Assembly (NCBI GenBank): GCA_964019055.1
Contig: OZ025222.1
Location: 684,501 to 748,500 of the forward strand
Origin: Anthopleura xanthogrammica
Taxonomy: Eukaryota; Cnidaria; Anthozoa; Actiniaria; Actiniidae
Direction of reading: 5' to 3'
DNA: 64,000 nucleotides
Of the stretch, positions 12,701 through 24,130 are shown in pieces (positions within the stretch are counted from its first letter, which is position 1; every line of letters starts with the position of its first letter). Under the pieces are notes generated by a model. That model worked only from the letters and a program-made list of their open reading frames with translations, ran no database searches and was not told the origin of the DNA. Made by a program: the position numbers and the translations under genes.

Positions 12701-14853
12701 CTTAGTAACCAGTTGATTTGACAGGTTCTTGAGGGATGAGTGGGTATGTATAGTTTATAGCGAATTCATTTATCTCATCTATACATAAAACCGAGCTGAG
12801 ATCGTGATGTAGATCATAGACTGATTATTATACCTTCGATGGCTCTTTCCCGCCAATTCCCAGCACTTTCCTGCACTTAAAACGACTCTGTGCATCATCA
12901 AAGCTTCTCCTGTGAATAAAGATCAGAATAATAATAAGAATAAGAAAAATTCAATTGAACACCGACTGTGCATGTTCTAATTTAGAAATTAAAGGAAATT
13001 TCATATCATTCTTGATAAAACTAAGATAACCTCAAGGTGCAAAATAGAAAAGATCAATTAATAATTAAAACAGAAGACAATTTGTAAATTACTGTGGCCG
13101 AATTGCTTGATTTTTTGAAATAAAAATCAGTACGGCTAAATCGCGAAACGATATGGTTCTATAAAGCCAAAAACGCTCCTCTTCTCTCCTTTTCTTCTAT
13201 TCTATTCTTTTCTCCCTTCTTTCCTTCCTCCTTTCCTCACGCAAATCCAAAAGCATTGATGATCTGTATTGAATACGAGAATTCCTAACGCCAAAACAAA
13301 AAACGCCATTCGCTGAGAGTGGACAAAAATAACTTATGTCAAAAAAGGATACCAATCAATCTTCCTCACGGAAACAAATTCCCCAGTAAAAGAAATTTAT
13401 TGTGATTTTGGTGCCAAGTTGGCTAAGAGAGTATCCTAATAGACTTGAAACCTTTTTTCTTACATAAGACATGCCTTTTGTCTAAAAACTAAAAGGGGTT
13501 CCACACAGCTCATCATTGGGTCCACCAGTATTCAAACAAAGTGAAAGTAAATATATTTTTAGATACATTTTCAAAAATAACTCGTAAGATTATCCGTACG
13601 TGTTATGATTACAAAAGCCGGCAGAAGTTTATAAAAAATATCTTGAATTGAATAAATATTATTAGACTACTTTTGTTGTTTTCGTTGTGGATTGGTCGTA
13701 TTTGGATTGTTGATTTAGTAATGGATAGCTTTGAGAGTCTTTGTATTTCTTACAAGTTGATGATGAATTCCAGCCAACAGTTTGTCAACGAGAAGACAAT
13801 TCGGAAAGACTTACAGATCGAATAACTGTTTTAAAAAAACCCACAAGATCAAATATATGCAATTGCTGAATACAAAAATACATACATATACATATCACAA
13901 AATTTGATTTAAAAAAATTATTCATAGGAGTCATTTTTAAAAATCCTAGAATTAATTGAGAATTATTTCTTGCCGATCGTTAGCTTTCAAAAGAAAAGAT
14001 TTGTGAACAACATCATTTGACACCTTGAACACAATACTTCTTCTTCCGTGACGATAAATTCAGCATTTTAGGTTCTTTACTTTGGAATGAAAATGAAGGA
14101 TTGCAAAGCTCCTGAGATGATAACACACCACCTGTGCGAAAGTAAAACTATAAGTTTGTCCTACACTAGAGGAAGAAAGCAAGGGATTACTAAGGTTTAC
14201 GGTAAAGCTTTAGATGTATTTAGTGCCGAGGGCACCGAATTGAATAACATGTAGATTTTGTCAGGCAAACAAGTGAACTTGCAGTAGAGCGTGAAAGTTT
14301 TAACTTTAAAAAAACAACCGCCACCATGAATATCATTAAGAGAACTGTTAAACTGATTTATAGAATCGTACGTATGATACAAAGAGAATATATTTCGCGA
14401 TACCGAAGCAATAGAACTTACAAATAACAGATCATTGTTGTTCGCTTAATGTAATCGAAATGTTTGACAGAATTATTTTCATACAATTATGTTTTCCCTC
14501 GAGTTTACCCCATAATTTGTTCAAATATCACGAATCACATCTGTGTTTCGAAACGACATCTACGGGAAATATCAAATCGAGATGCTCAGAATTCCAACTT
14601 GAGGCACATCTGCTTTCGACACATCGTGGGCTCCAAACAACTATATATATATGTAGATAATTCATAGATAATTCTTTACGTATGGACTAAGAAACCTGCT
14701 TGTACGTGTTCATAAAATATTATACATAAGGTTAAGATTTATTGGATTTAGTAGTAAGTGGACTAAGATTTTGTCGGTGAAGAAAATGAGTCCAAACTTG
14801 CCAACTTACTTGTCCGTATGAAGAAGGGTCGATTTTCTGTTCTCTTGAGCCAT
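6735..14853 (-). CDS. TP53I11 (p53-inducible protein 11) homologue
   Basis: Seven minus-strand exons join in matching phases into a 200-residue protein: 14853-14810, 12909-12834, 8820-8762, 8623-8575, 8321-8222, 7573-7475 and 6910-6735 (stop 6737-6735). All have GT donors and AG acceptors. The N-terminal part has CRKVLGIGG followed by [10 protein letters not shown] and ETWQL, matching the RKxLGxGG, SQVLG and VWQ pattern I recall for vertebrate TP53I11 (189 residues in human). Four hydrophobic segments follow at about residues 62-82, 97-117, 127-150 and 154-177, so it is a small four-pass membrane protein. The human protein is linked to p53-induced apoptosis and cell-matrix behaviour, but its biochemistry is unclear. 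The start chosen is ATG at 14853 with MAQENRKST; a second first exon exists at 21.3 kb. The introns hold MITE, RT-relic and (CTCTT)n repeats. Exon joins are inferred by eye and not from transcripts. Confidence 0.85.
6959..7083. repeat. Dispersed repeat, copy 1
   Basis: This intronic segment is closely similar to 20652-20890 over CATTTGCTCA, GCCTCATTTCAG, ACAATACAAACACTTTGAAA and the following CTTCAC. The copy at 20.65 kb has a 125-bp MITE inserted after GGTTAG, and this copy shows the uninterrupted site (GGTTAGCCTC). The family is unnamed to me. Confidence 0.7.
8672..8745. repeat. (CTCTT)n microsatellite in a 138-bp intron
   Basis: About 14 copies of CTCTT fill half of the short intron between the 8820-8762 and 8623-8575 exons of the TP53I11 homologue. 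In the transcript (minus strand) this reads as (AAGAG)n starting soon after the donor site, a purine-rich run of the type that can act as a splicing enhancer. Confidence 0.9.
8840..9780. other. AT-rich intronic DNA
   Basis: This part of the large TP53I11 intron is dominated by TATTAT and ATTATT low-complexity sequence (about 8960-9300). No exon or RNA gene is recognisable. Confidence 0.6.
9780..10140 (-). mobile_element. Degenerate copies of a non-LTR RT motif
   Basis: Read on the minus strand, 9835-9785 encodes [12 protein letters not shown], which matches the G(V/M)PQGSxxGPLLF motif of non-LTR reverse transcriptases. Related fragments occur at about 10050-10025 ([11 protein letters not shown]), 10130-10110 (TGVPQG then stop) and 9990-9970 (IGMAQ). 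No flanking RT domain is intact. I infer a decayed LINE piece that was locally duplicated inside the TP53I11 intron. Confidence 0.5.
10150..12080. other. Intronic DNA without recognised feature
   Basis: I find no exon, RNA gene or mobile element here. A purine run (GAGAGAGAGAAAG) lies near 11270 and short AATAAT clusters near 11095-11210. A minus-strand frame at 11568-11825 has no support beyond being open. Confidence 0.5.
12080..12640. repeat. ATT/ATC-rich tracts, possible LINE tails
   Basis: Runs of ATTATT occur at 12089-12115, about 12140-12170, 12555-12580 and 12597-12625. The segment before 12570 ends in GTGAAATAAAGTTTATCATC and then ATT repeats, which resembles the 3' tails of CR1/L2-type elements with microsatellite ends. 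No reverse transcriptase frame survives. Confidence 0.5.
12910..14809. other. First intron of TP53I11 homologue (short form)
   Basis: No coding exon, RNA gene or repeat array stands out. A minus-strand frame at 14197-14382 lacks matching splice sites or a family signature and is not called. Confidence 0.5.
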
Positions 14854-16714
14854 GTTCGCAAACACACTAAATCCAATTTAAATTAATAGCAAATAATTGT
14901 CCGACGATGGCTGGGTCTTTGAACTATTCATTCAGCATTTGTTGACAGAATCATTCCACATCGCCGTGAATAAAGAGCGACTGGTAGCGACCGAGACGAA
15001 AGCGAAGCAGCGATCGTTGGAAACTACTGCTGTCAAAATGGAAATTATGCTTGATTTCTTTGTTCTTAGCTGTCAATCTTCCAAACAATCAACACTGCTA
15101 ATGCTATTCGCTGTTTCTCTGGATCTAAATTCAAACAGTCTTTCCGCTCGCGAACTTTCTTTCATCGGAGGTCAAACTAGATTGTTTTCGCGTTTGCTTT
15201 TGAACAATAGGAATCTTAAATCTTAATAGTTGATCCCAGAGAGAAAGATCGAACGATCTATGATATCAGCAAACCACGACGCTCAATAATCCGATCAAAC
15301 TCCTTTGATTCCTGTAGAAAAAACCGCTAAGAAACATCCCAGAGAAAAACAGTAAACAATCTAAATATTAAGGGTTACGCAAGTCTAGCGCTCGGTCTAT
15401 GCCAAATAAATTATAGGGGGAAATTTTGGCAAAAAAATGTTCGTTCAGTTTTTCAATATCGTGAACATTTTACGGTTAATTGAAAAAATTATCCACCATG
15501 AAAGTGATGCGAGTTGGAAGGAATTGGTACAGTTTTGGCAGCAGGTTTGATGATTGATTTGAGACCACAACAGTTTAAAAATTCAAGATGTTGATATAAA
15601 TTATAAACTAGGTGAATAAGATTTCAACTTGGTTCAATCAGTGAGTTTGTTTCAATATTTTATGCGAAAATGAAGAAACGAGTGGCTCTCGCCGCCATTA
15701 GTAATCGGATAGCATTCAGTTTCACCTTGATTTCTGCACAGCGTCGCTCATTCCTCCTTATCGAAAGCAAACTCCAAAGATCCCGTTGCCGGTGCTTTTT
15801 CACCGAGTAAAGCAAATGAAATGGTGTGTTTCTATTTCAAGACAATATGGATACATATGATTCGATTTGACATAACATCAATAATTTTTTCCAGAAAGGA
15901 GACAGAACAGCATTACAACCATGGCCAGGGATTACAAAAAAATGCTTAAAATACGAGCCCAGGTTATCTGAATTTCAGTCGAGGTTTGACGTAGACAGAG
16001 CCGAGCGATAATCCACCTCTTTAGGGATCTAGCACCAAGAAAGATTGTTTATGATAAACTCTAGTCTAGCAGTTCAAGGCAAAAAGAGCAAAAGGGAAAA
16101 GATAGCAAGACATTACTACACTACTACAGACTTACTTCAATACTCGTAGCATGTTGGAAAAGAGATGAAGTTCCTCAGTTTTGCAGGCGAAAATTGATGT
16201 TTTTTTCGTGTGTTTTAGACACAAAATTAGCAATCAGCTATTTGAGAGCCTGTGTTTACTCTTTCCACGAGCCTAAAACAGGTTTAGATCTTGATTATGA
16301 ATATTATTCCGGCAAAAACAACGATTAATTCGATTCTGCTCTGTGGTCATCAGCTTAGTCAATTCTGTATAAAAACAGGCGTGAATATGGCGCTTAGAAA
16401 ATCGTTCAAATTTTGATAAATCTTTCCAAATTTTGACCAGAGGTTCTTGGGAGGTTCCTCTTTTCGATGTTTTGCTCATAAATAAATTTCTGGCCTCAGA
16501 GAATTTAAAAATCGTTTTTTTTTTAGCCTATTATATTTTGGTTTTCACAAGCAGGTGAAATCAAACTGCTTGAAGGACCCCGGATGTTTGGACGATAACC
16601 CATAACCCATTGCATGCACTATACGCACTATCATTAACAGAATGTATCAATGTATGTAGATTTCTTGATGTAGTTTTTATAAGGTACTGGTCACCACGCC
16701 AGATATATGAGGAT

Positions 16715-17030
16715 CTCCGGACGGACGGACGGACGGACGGACGGACGGACGGACGGACAGATTGATGAATGTGTGCGCGCAATAACAAGCGAATGGATGG
16801 ACGGAGGAACGAATGGACGAATACTGGACAGTCGGATGGAAGAACCGAGCCAATTGGACGAACATATAAACTGCATAGCATGCAGAAAAAGAGAACTGCG
16901 GAGAAACTTCTCCCCCCTTATCACCCATGAGCCACTACGGCAGCTAATGGAAGGGTTAGCAAACCATCGGACGGACAACCGAAAAAGAAAGAGCGATCTG
17001 GCGGACGAACTGACGGACGGTTAACTGAAC
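16715..17030. repeat. (GGAC)n and degenerate GGAC/GGAT array
   Basis: A pure GGAC run occupies about 16719-16757 and decays into scattered GGACGG, GAATGGATGG and GAACGAATGG units up to about 17020. Overlapping frames on both strands are repeat products. Confidence 0.85.
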
Positions 17031-17529
17031 AGACAAACTTATTGATGACAAGCTTTCTTTCTTCTCGGCCTGTCCTCGGCCTGCAGTGACAACTTTAAAG
17101 ATAATTACTCACGTCCTTTGTCTGTTAAATTCACATCCAGACATCTCACGGACATTAATGACGTCAAGTACCGCTTTAATTCGTCATTGACTTAGCATGA
17201 GCAGTTAGTTTGGTCAGGTTTCAAACACAAGGCGGCGGAGAAAGGTCAAGATTAAAATCATAAGATGATACGTAATGAAGTACAATACAAAAAAATGACA
17301 AAATGTTCTCCAGCATGGTTTTCTTTTGAAGGGCCGCCAATATCGTGACAATCGATCACTGAACAAAATACACTTACTTAGACAGAATAACACAGTATCT
17401 TAAAGTGAAAGCTTTCAACTACTCTAACAACAACAGTTGTACGAATGATTCCAGTCTACGTCGGTTTTAAAGGGTTTGATGATATATGTCCTACTGCCTT
17501 AATCTAATGTCAGAGCATCCATCCAAACC

Positions 17530-17640
17530 GAGTCCGTGCTTCCTTTCGTCCGTTCATTCCATTCCATCCATCCATTCGTACGTTCCTTCGTACGCTCGTT
17601 TGTTCGTCCGTCGTTCCTTCCATTCATTCAAATTCACTCT
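17530..17640. repeat. Complementary TTCG/TTCC/ATCC array
   Basis: CTTTCGTCC, CCATCCATCCATTCG, CGTTCCTTCG and similar units form the approximate complement of the 16.7-17.0 kb array, so the two lie as an inverted microsatellite pair about 600 bases apart. Confidence 0.75.
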
Positions 17641-20600
17641 ATTTCTGCACGCTCCAATTTCACTATGGATAAACTTCGTGGAGGTGCTCACAGAGAGAAA
17701 ACCTTTGGCACAACACGTTTCCTTACCCCTACCCCCTGAAGTCAGCCCTATAGTACCCTAGTTAGTGTAAAAAAATAATCAACAACCAATAATCGAATGA
17801 TTAACCATGGACAACAAATAGCTTTGTTGAAGGCTACTTATTACGCCAAAACAGCTTTCCTTCAACTTGATTTATTCAACTCAACAAAATGTTACGATCG
17901 TGGTGTTTTCTCGACGTAATAAGCCGATTATTTTTCTGGGAAAGTCAAACTATAACTAGTATTAAAAGCAAAATAAAAACTTTTGAAAATCAAATATATT
18001 TTTAGTGAAAGAGAATTGCGTTTGCCCTAATTGCCGTTTTTTTTTACTATTGCCGCCTGTGAGATTGAGAAGAAAATACAACATGAATAATTATGCATAT
18101 CTTTTAGGAATGAAATCTTTCCTTATCAGATGATATTCTCGATATTAAACCCGTTAAAAGCCAAAGCACGAATATGTTTTTTTGGACGATAGTGAATCTA
18201 GCAATGATAAATTGAATTAGAGAGCAGAATTTCTATTTCAAAACCGTGATGAGGTGAATATATTTTCCATAGCCGGTAACCGCGCCAGGTATAAAATACT
18301 TACTTCTTTTTTATGGAATAAAACTACGAATATGATCAGAATTTAATAGAAAAAGCTCTAAAATATAAGATTAATCCAGCGAAAAAAGCCTGAAGTTAAT
18401 CCTGTTTGAATATGTCAATGATATATTAGTGTTAGGCTAGCGAGGAAGGCAATGGGTTCTCGCATTCATTAAGCCAGCATAAGCTTTTTCATGTTATTTG
18501 ACATCAAAAATATTTCAGTTGTTTGACATTCACTCAGAATCAATTCATCTCAGAAAACACTCGCTTGAAATCCATCAGGAAAATCGAATAATAAATGAAA
18601 TGTCCAATCATGAAAATACAATGTTGCATTTTGCGGATCATACATCGAGTTTGAAGCGACATAAATGAGGATTTTTTTGGCGTAAATTTGACAGAAATAA
18701 AAAATGCTCTTTTCTGCCGAGGAACAGTGTACATGTGTAATTTGTTTACTATGCTAATATACAGGGATATTGTCAAAATTATTCCTTCTTGTTACCTTGT
18801 AGAAGAATCTTGCGGCATAGGTATTTCACTCATGTTGCTGAAAAGCTTCTGGATGTAAATCAATAATTCTAGATTTTCAGCTAGAAAACTATCTGACTCT
18901 TTTCACCTCCGTCGTGTTCACATAAACTGTAGACTTCAATATCTCACCAGTAGGCACTGACTTCAGAGTCAAAAGCTTTTGAATCCTTCAAGGACTGCTG
19001 GGACGGTTGAAAAGCTTTCCGTGAATTCGCTCGAGTTTCTAACTCTCTTCAAGAGATTGGAGATGTGGCTTCGAGACAATCTGTAAGCGATATTTCCAAA
19101 CGCGCGAGTCTGGATAACAATGACAATGAAAGTGTACTAAGGATTCGAGAGACCATTAATCTTTGGTAAAAATATGCATTGATCAAAAAGCGATTGTGAT
19201 GCTATATTATCCAAGTCTTATTCAATTCTTGCCTTTCAGGCTTACTTGCCTTTTCAACTACTCAACCTTCTTGGCTTTTCCTTAAAGGGTTCGTGTTATC
19301 TTCCCCCAGAATCCTGTGTAGTTTCTATAAATCTGTATATTCGTTTTTAGCAATATCAGTTAGGTCTGAAGTCTGGCCTTACAACTATTGAATCAAAGGA
19401 TCTTGATATCGAGAGCTGTGATTGGCTGGTCACTTAAATGGCTTTCTCTTTCTGTCTTCATTCGCGTCATTGGAATTTCTTTTAGAGCAACATCAACTCG
19501 AAAGCCTGTCTCAATATAAGACATTCAGATTGCTAGAACTAAAAAGGTCGAGCGGAGGCCGGCTAGCTATCTAGATAGATGCATTCAAATCGAACTCGGC
19601 AACACGAAGTAGACTGACAAGCTTTAAAATTCCCATTTATGAAGACCTCAGCGCGCATTGACCGTTAAAAACGCACAAATATCCCGATAATTTCAAACTG
19701 TCCACATAAAACAGAATAGCGGAAAACGATTACAATCTAATCTTCTGATCTCATACTTTAAGATGTCATTAAAAGTTCATCGAAAGAGCACGCCTTCAAG
19801 GCAATCGCTTTTACTCAAGAAAAAACCTCACAATCTTGGGCAAATTTTACCCGGTTATTTCCTACGGGGATATCAGTTTGTTTCAATGTTACATTAAGAA
19901 AATCTTATAACAAACGAAATAGTGTATTTTTCTGAGTTAATTTGCTGAGAGAGGGTTTTTTTTTTGCGGGGTAAGAACGGCCCGAGGGTCGAATATTCTG
20001 GAGTAATTTTCATTCATTAATATAAATATTGACTACAATTCTGAGCTGCTTTGCAGGGTTTTTGGTCTCAAAGAGACCGATCTAAAACAAAGGAAGCCCA
20101 AGATCTAAAAAATATTGTTTCACAACCAATGACATTCAAACGTCAGTTATAAATATTCTTGCTCTCTGATTGGTGGAAGGAAAAATCAATTAAGTTGGAA
20201 GCCATTTGAGAACTTTTTTAAACTAATGAAATTCCGCGATGGAAATTTACAACAAAACCAGAGAAATTTAAAACGCAAAGTTAATCAAACTAGGAGTTTT
20301 TGTTTGAAGAGTTTTAGGAATAATTTTGACGAAAAATAAGGATGCTTTTATTTCTGAAATTGAAAATATTTTGAAACATCGTTTGGCGTTTTTTTGGTTT
20401 GAATATCAACATGGCTGTCGTGGAGGAAGCACTAGAGCAGAAAGGGAGGACATATTTACGAGCTTTCATTCGCTGTATCCTCTGGGGTGGATCCACCTTG
20501 AACAGTAGCGCATGCAGCTGAAGATGTCGTTGACAGATGATTGACATCTGAGTGTGAATCTTGATCTACTTATGCGCATCGTTTTTGTGCGTCAATTCTG

Positions 20601-20651
20601 CACATGCGCACTCGTAATATATAATTCTGTGACCAGTGAACCAATTTCAGA

Positions 20652-20890
20652 GTCATTTGCTCAGGGTTAGGCCCGGTTTAAAAGTCGAATTTTACATGTG
20701 CCGAATCTAATGCAAATGAACTCAAACAATAGGTTTTGCTCATTTTGCATTACATTTGGCACGTGAAATTCGACGTCTAAATCGGGCCTAAGCCTCATTT
20801 CAGCATCAGAAAATTCACAAACACCAACAGTAAATTAAAGAATGCACAACAATACAAACACTTTGAAATTCAACGGGCCTTCACGGCAAC
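20652..20890. repeat. Dispersed repeat, copy 2 (interrupted by a MITE)
   Basis: This is the second copy of the repeat seen at 6959-7083. Its two halves flank the 125-bp MITE at 20667-20791. Comparison with the uninterrupted copy places the insertion precisely at GGTTA/GCCTC. Confidence 0.7.
20667..20791. mobile_element. MITE, TTAGGCCCGG family, copy 1
   Basis: A 125-bp near-palindrome begins TTAGGCCCGGTTTAAAAGTC and ends with the inverted partner GACGTCTAAATCGGGCCTAA. The arms contain ACATGTGCCGAATCTAATGC and its complement. It has no coding capacity, so it would depend on a transposase supplied elsewhere. A second copy lies at 54482-54609. Confidence 0.85.
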
Positions 20891-21209
20891 GCGTGCCGGA
20901 CCTTCATTTTTACCCCCGTGAGAAGCTAGATCGGCGCATGCTCACAATAATACGAATCATATATTCTCGTGCCCAGTATCATGCAGAGTTTCTCAGTAAT
21001 CAAAACTAATTGAGAAGCTCTGGGTACCAGGATGAATACGAATTATCTCTCCTACAGTGTGAACTCATTATGATCTCCGACATGCAAGTGAACAAGTCTA
21101 AATCACCCACGAGTGCTAGCCTCAGGCTACAAGAGTGCTAGCTTCGCTGTTTATGGTAGACCAAAGGGGAGAATAGAACAGCGCATGCTCAAGGTAAGAA
21201 AAAGGTTAC

Positions 21210-21289
21210 CTTCTAATAGTCATGTCCATAGTACTAGAGGGTGTGTTCAATCTTAAGCTCTCCACTGCCGTGTCATCTTTAGATCCCAT
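21210..21289 (-). CDS. Alternative first exon of the TP53I11 homologue
   Basis: ATG at 21289 opens a 26-codon frame (MGSKDDTAVESLRLNTPSST, then MDMTIR) that ends in AG before a GTAACC donor. The phase (two bases left over) is exactly what the 12909-12834 exon needs, as for the 14853-14810 exon, so both can splice to the same downstream exons. The composition is protein-like, with Ser/Thr residues typical of a cytosolic N-terminus. An out-of-frame ATG lies 5 bases upstream. The link is inferred from phase and orientation only. Confidence 0.55.
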
Positions 21290-21409
21290 GCCATCAAATT
21301 AGAAAACCACGTGTGGACGAGCAGAACTGGGAACTACTGAATTGCAAACTGAAAAAAAGATCAAAGAAAAAATTAAAAATTAGTCGTAGAGATAGCAAAT
21401 ACCGTCCGC

Positions 21410-21545
21410 TCAAACTGCCAATCAGAACGCACTAAAATTCCTAGCTAGGATACCGGAACGGAAAAAAAAGATTCATGATATGGATTTTATCACCTTTACC
21501 TCGCGCGCGCGTTTTGGCGGGAAAGGCAGGTCTTCCCGCCTAAAC
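21410..21545 (-). promoter_or_regulatory. E2F/CCAAT promoter-like segment
   Basis: Upstream (on the minus strand) of the alternative first exon lie TTTTGGCGGGAAA (21512-21524), a canonical E2F site, a second inverted TTCCCGCC (21533-21540), a CG-rich TCGCGCGCGCG run (21501-21511) and GCCAAT near 21417. This fits a promoter for the 21.29-kb exon. The transcription start is unknown. Confidence 0.45.
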
Positions 21546-23800
21546 CACAGGAACCCCATTATGTGCGTCATCGAGGGAACCATTTAGTAGCCTAGAGCTT
21601 TTTTTAATTCTCATATGAGTTTTTCTTAAATATTTTCGTCTTCAAAATTAATAAAACACCACTTGTTTTAAGAGAACCGCCTACACACTTCGCTGGTTGT
21701 TTTTTTTTTTTTTTTTTACGAGAAACAGCTTCGATGTTTCTAGAGCAAGTACACAGTGTACTAAAGGAGTACTCAAGTACATTTACAGCATGTTAGGCAT
21801 ACATTCTACAATAATTGAACCAGACACGCCAACATTATTGAATAAATGAAACTGATAATTGAAATAATGACCGATAAAGAAGAGATTTGTAGCTTACTTC
21901 AAAAAAGAGAGGAGAGGAGCAGAAGAAAAGAGAAGAGAACAAGCGAGAGATTTTACACTATGCAGGTGAACTTGGTTAGTTAGAGCAGTATTTTCCAATA
22001 CTGTAACCAGGAAGCCTAGCTTGATTTCTGCTTATCATAAATTAAATATAGAAAAAAACCTAATAGTTATATTTCGCATAGTTCAAATAGACGTACTGTG
22101 TAATTTCGTTATAAGTTGTATAACAAGTGCACCAATCGTGTCGATTTTTATATAGTTTCTCAGTCGCTGATTAAAATCAAAATACGTTTATAAAACTACA
22201 CCATGATTGTAGCAACTTTTTCAGTATAGTTTTATACATATAAATGTATACTTTCTCCAAAAAAATATATTTTGGCTCAACTTCAAAATAATTTTTCTTT
22301 ATTGTTTAAGTTTTAAGGACAATTTTACCTGGAAATCCTGCGAGAAAAGCTTTTCAAACGTAGACAAGAGATGAAGGACACCAGTTCAACTGCTTTACCC
22401 TGGAAAATCACAGGTGGTAAGATGTGAGAAACTCGTCAGTTGTCAACTGAATTCTTGATTCAAGTACTTTCAGATAAAATCTCTCAACTATAATAAGAGA
22501 AAAAAATCCACCTATAAAACAAGCTTAGAAACGTGACAAAACGTAGGAAAAAATTATGAATATATGAAAAATAAATTATCAAAGTTTTAAATAGCGTAAA
22601 TATTTTTTATTTTTGTCTAATTTTTGTGATAATCATTGACAGCTTTCTTGATCCTTTTGCTTTTATTCTTATGCAAATTTTAGACAAAAAAACTGAACCC
22701 GGAATAAAGAACGAGTGTGGTAAATATATAATGAGTCTAAGAAAAACTCGTTAAATTAATTAATATCCGTGTAATTTGTAACAAGGAAATTTTTGAGTAC
22801 ACGAAAATTAATTGCTGTGGAAAAAAGAAAAAAAAAACCCTTTTAAATGATTTTAATTCCGAAAGTTTTTAGATTAAATGCAATTATCTAAATCATATAT
22901 TTTCGATCATAAAACGAGAGGCCTGAAAATGTTCCTGTTTACAGTAGTAATTATAAATATGTAGAAATGATTTATATACCAATGATATCACTACTCGTTC
23001 TAGACTCTCATGTCAAGAATACAGTCTATTAAAAGCACCAGGAGAAGGCTCTAGAAAGTTAAACATGTGGGTATAGATCTAGAGTATGTTGGGTCTCTCC
23101 CTTGATTCGACGATTTTTCTCCGATTTTCTTCACTTCGCAAAACCTAAGAAGCTAAATATGGTAATGTGCATCAAAGCCCACAAAGCACCCTGGGAAATT
23201 GAGTCCTGCAAAAATGCCGAAATCAAAGAAAATATTGTTGACATACTAGAAAATGTCGAAGAAAAAAATTGTCAGATGATTTTTTTAGAGGCGCCAAAAA
23301 AGCTTAATGACTCGGTTTCTCATCATGTTTCATGCACGTTTGCTATTCCAATTCGATATGTTAGTTAGGCGTGCTCTGACATAGATCAACCCAGACTGTT
23401 GTTTCAGGTTTCGATAAAGTTGATGTTTAGTTTTGTTTAGCGCGCGTTTTATTTTACGTGGATCATATATCGGTAGTCTAAGTATGTAAGGACGACCATT
23501 TTTCTAGGATTATGAACATGGTTGTATTTATGCTCAGAAATGACCAGACCAGAGTTTGCCATTAATAGATATATATCGGCATGATAAAACTCATCAAGGA
23601 CTGGAGGGAAAGATTTAAATCTTTGTTGAATGTATAGGCATTGATATAGGTGTACATAAGTACGTGTGTGATGGGGCTCATATCTCGCATTGATACTGTG
23701 GAGAACGCAGACACTACATGTGATACTGAAAAGGAACTTGGATGTTTGATACTATATATTTGCCGCTGGATACTATATGAGACGTGGGAATTGATAGACA
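21546..23800. other. Spacer with a weak plus-strand frame
   Basis: The stretch holds a poly(T) run (about 21700-21718) and AT-rich DNA. A plus-strand frame at 23102-23368 encodes 88 residues, including a charged segment (NAEIKENIVDILENVEEKN) that looks protein-like. No splice partner, known motif or promoter accompanies it, so I do not call it a gene. Confidence 0.3.
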
Positions 23801-23804
23801 TGTA

Positions 23805-24130
23805 CATTAGATTGGATGAACGAACGAACATACGAGAGAACGAATATTGGATTAATGAATGAACGAACGAACGAATACATGGATGGAGGAACGGATGGAT
23901 GGATGGATGAATGAATGGATAGATGCTTCGAATGGATGGAGGGATAGATGGATGAACGAATGGATGGAGGGATGGATGTACGAATGGATGAACGAATGGA
24001 GGGAGGGATGGGGGGATGGATGTACGAATGGATGAACAAATGGATGAACGAATGGATAGATGCTTCGAATGGATGGAAAAATGGTTGTTATGGATGGAGT
24101 GGTGGATTGGAGGTAGGGTGGATGGATGAA
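23805..24130. repeat. GGAT/GAAT microsatellite array
   Basis: Degenerate GAACGAAC, GGATGGATGG and GAATGGATGG units extend for about 320 bases. The TGCTTCGAATGGATGG phrase appears twice, at about 23925 and 24061, showing a higher-order duplication. The tryptophan/methionine-rich and proline/serine-rich frames are repeat products. Confidence 0.9.

Larger units (their letters stand above)
14854..20640. other. Large intron/spacer, no confident gene
   Basis: This stretch lies upstream of the short first exon and inside the intron of the longer transcript. It contains the GGAC-type microsatellite (16.7-17.0 kb) and its complement (17.5-17.6 kb). A plus-strand 109-codon frame at 14897-15226 directly opposite the TP53I11 start has no recognisable domain. 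No other gene is supported. Confidence 0.5.

Noticed and set aside
14897..15226. 109-codon plus frame opposite the TP53I11 first exon
   Set aside because: No domain, splice site or conservation evidence; composition is mixed and the frame could easily be chance.
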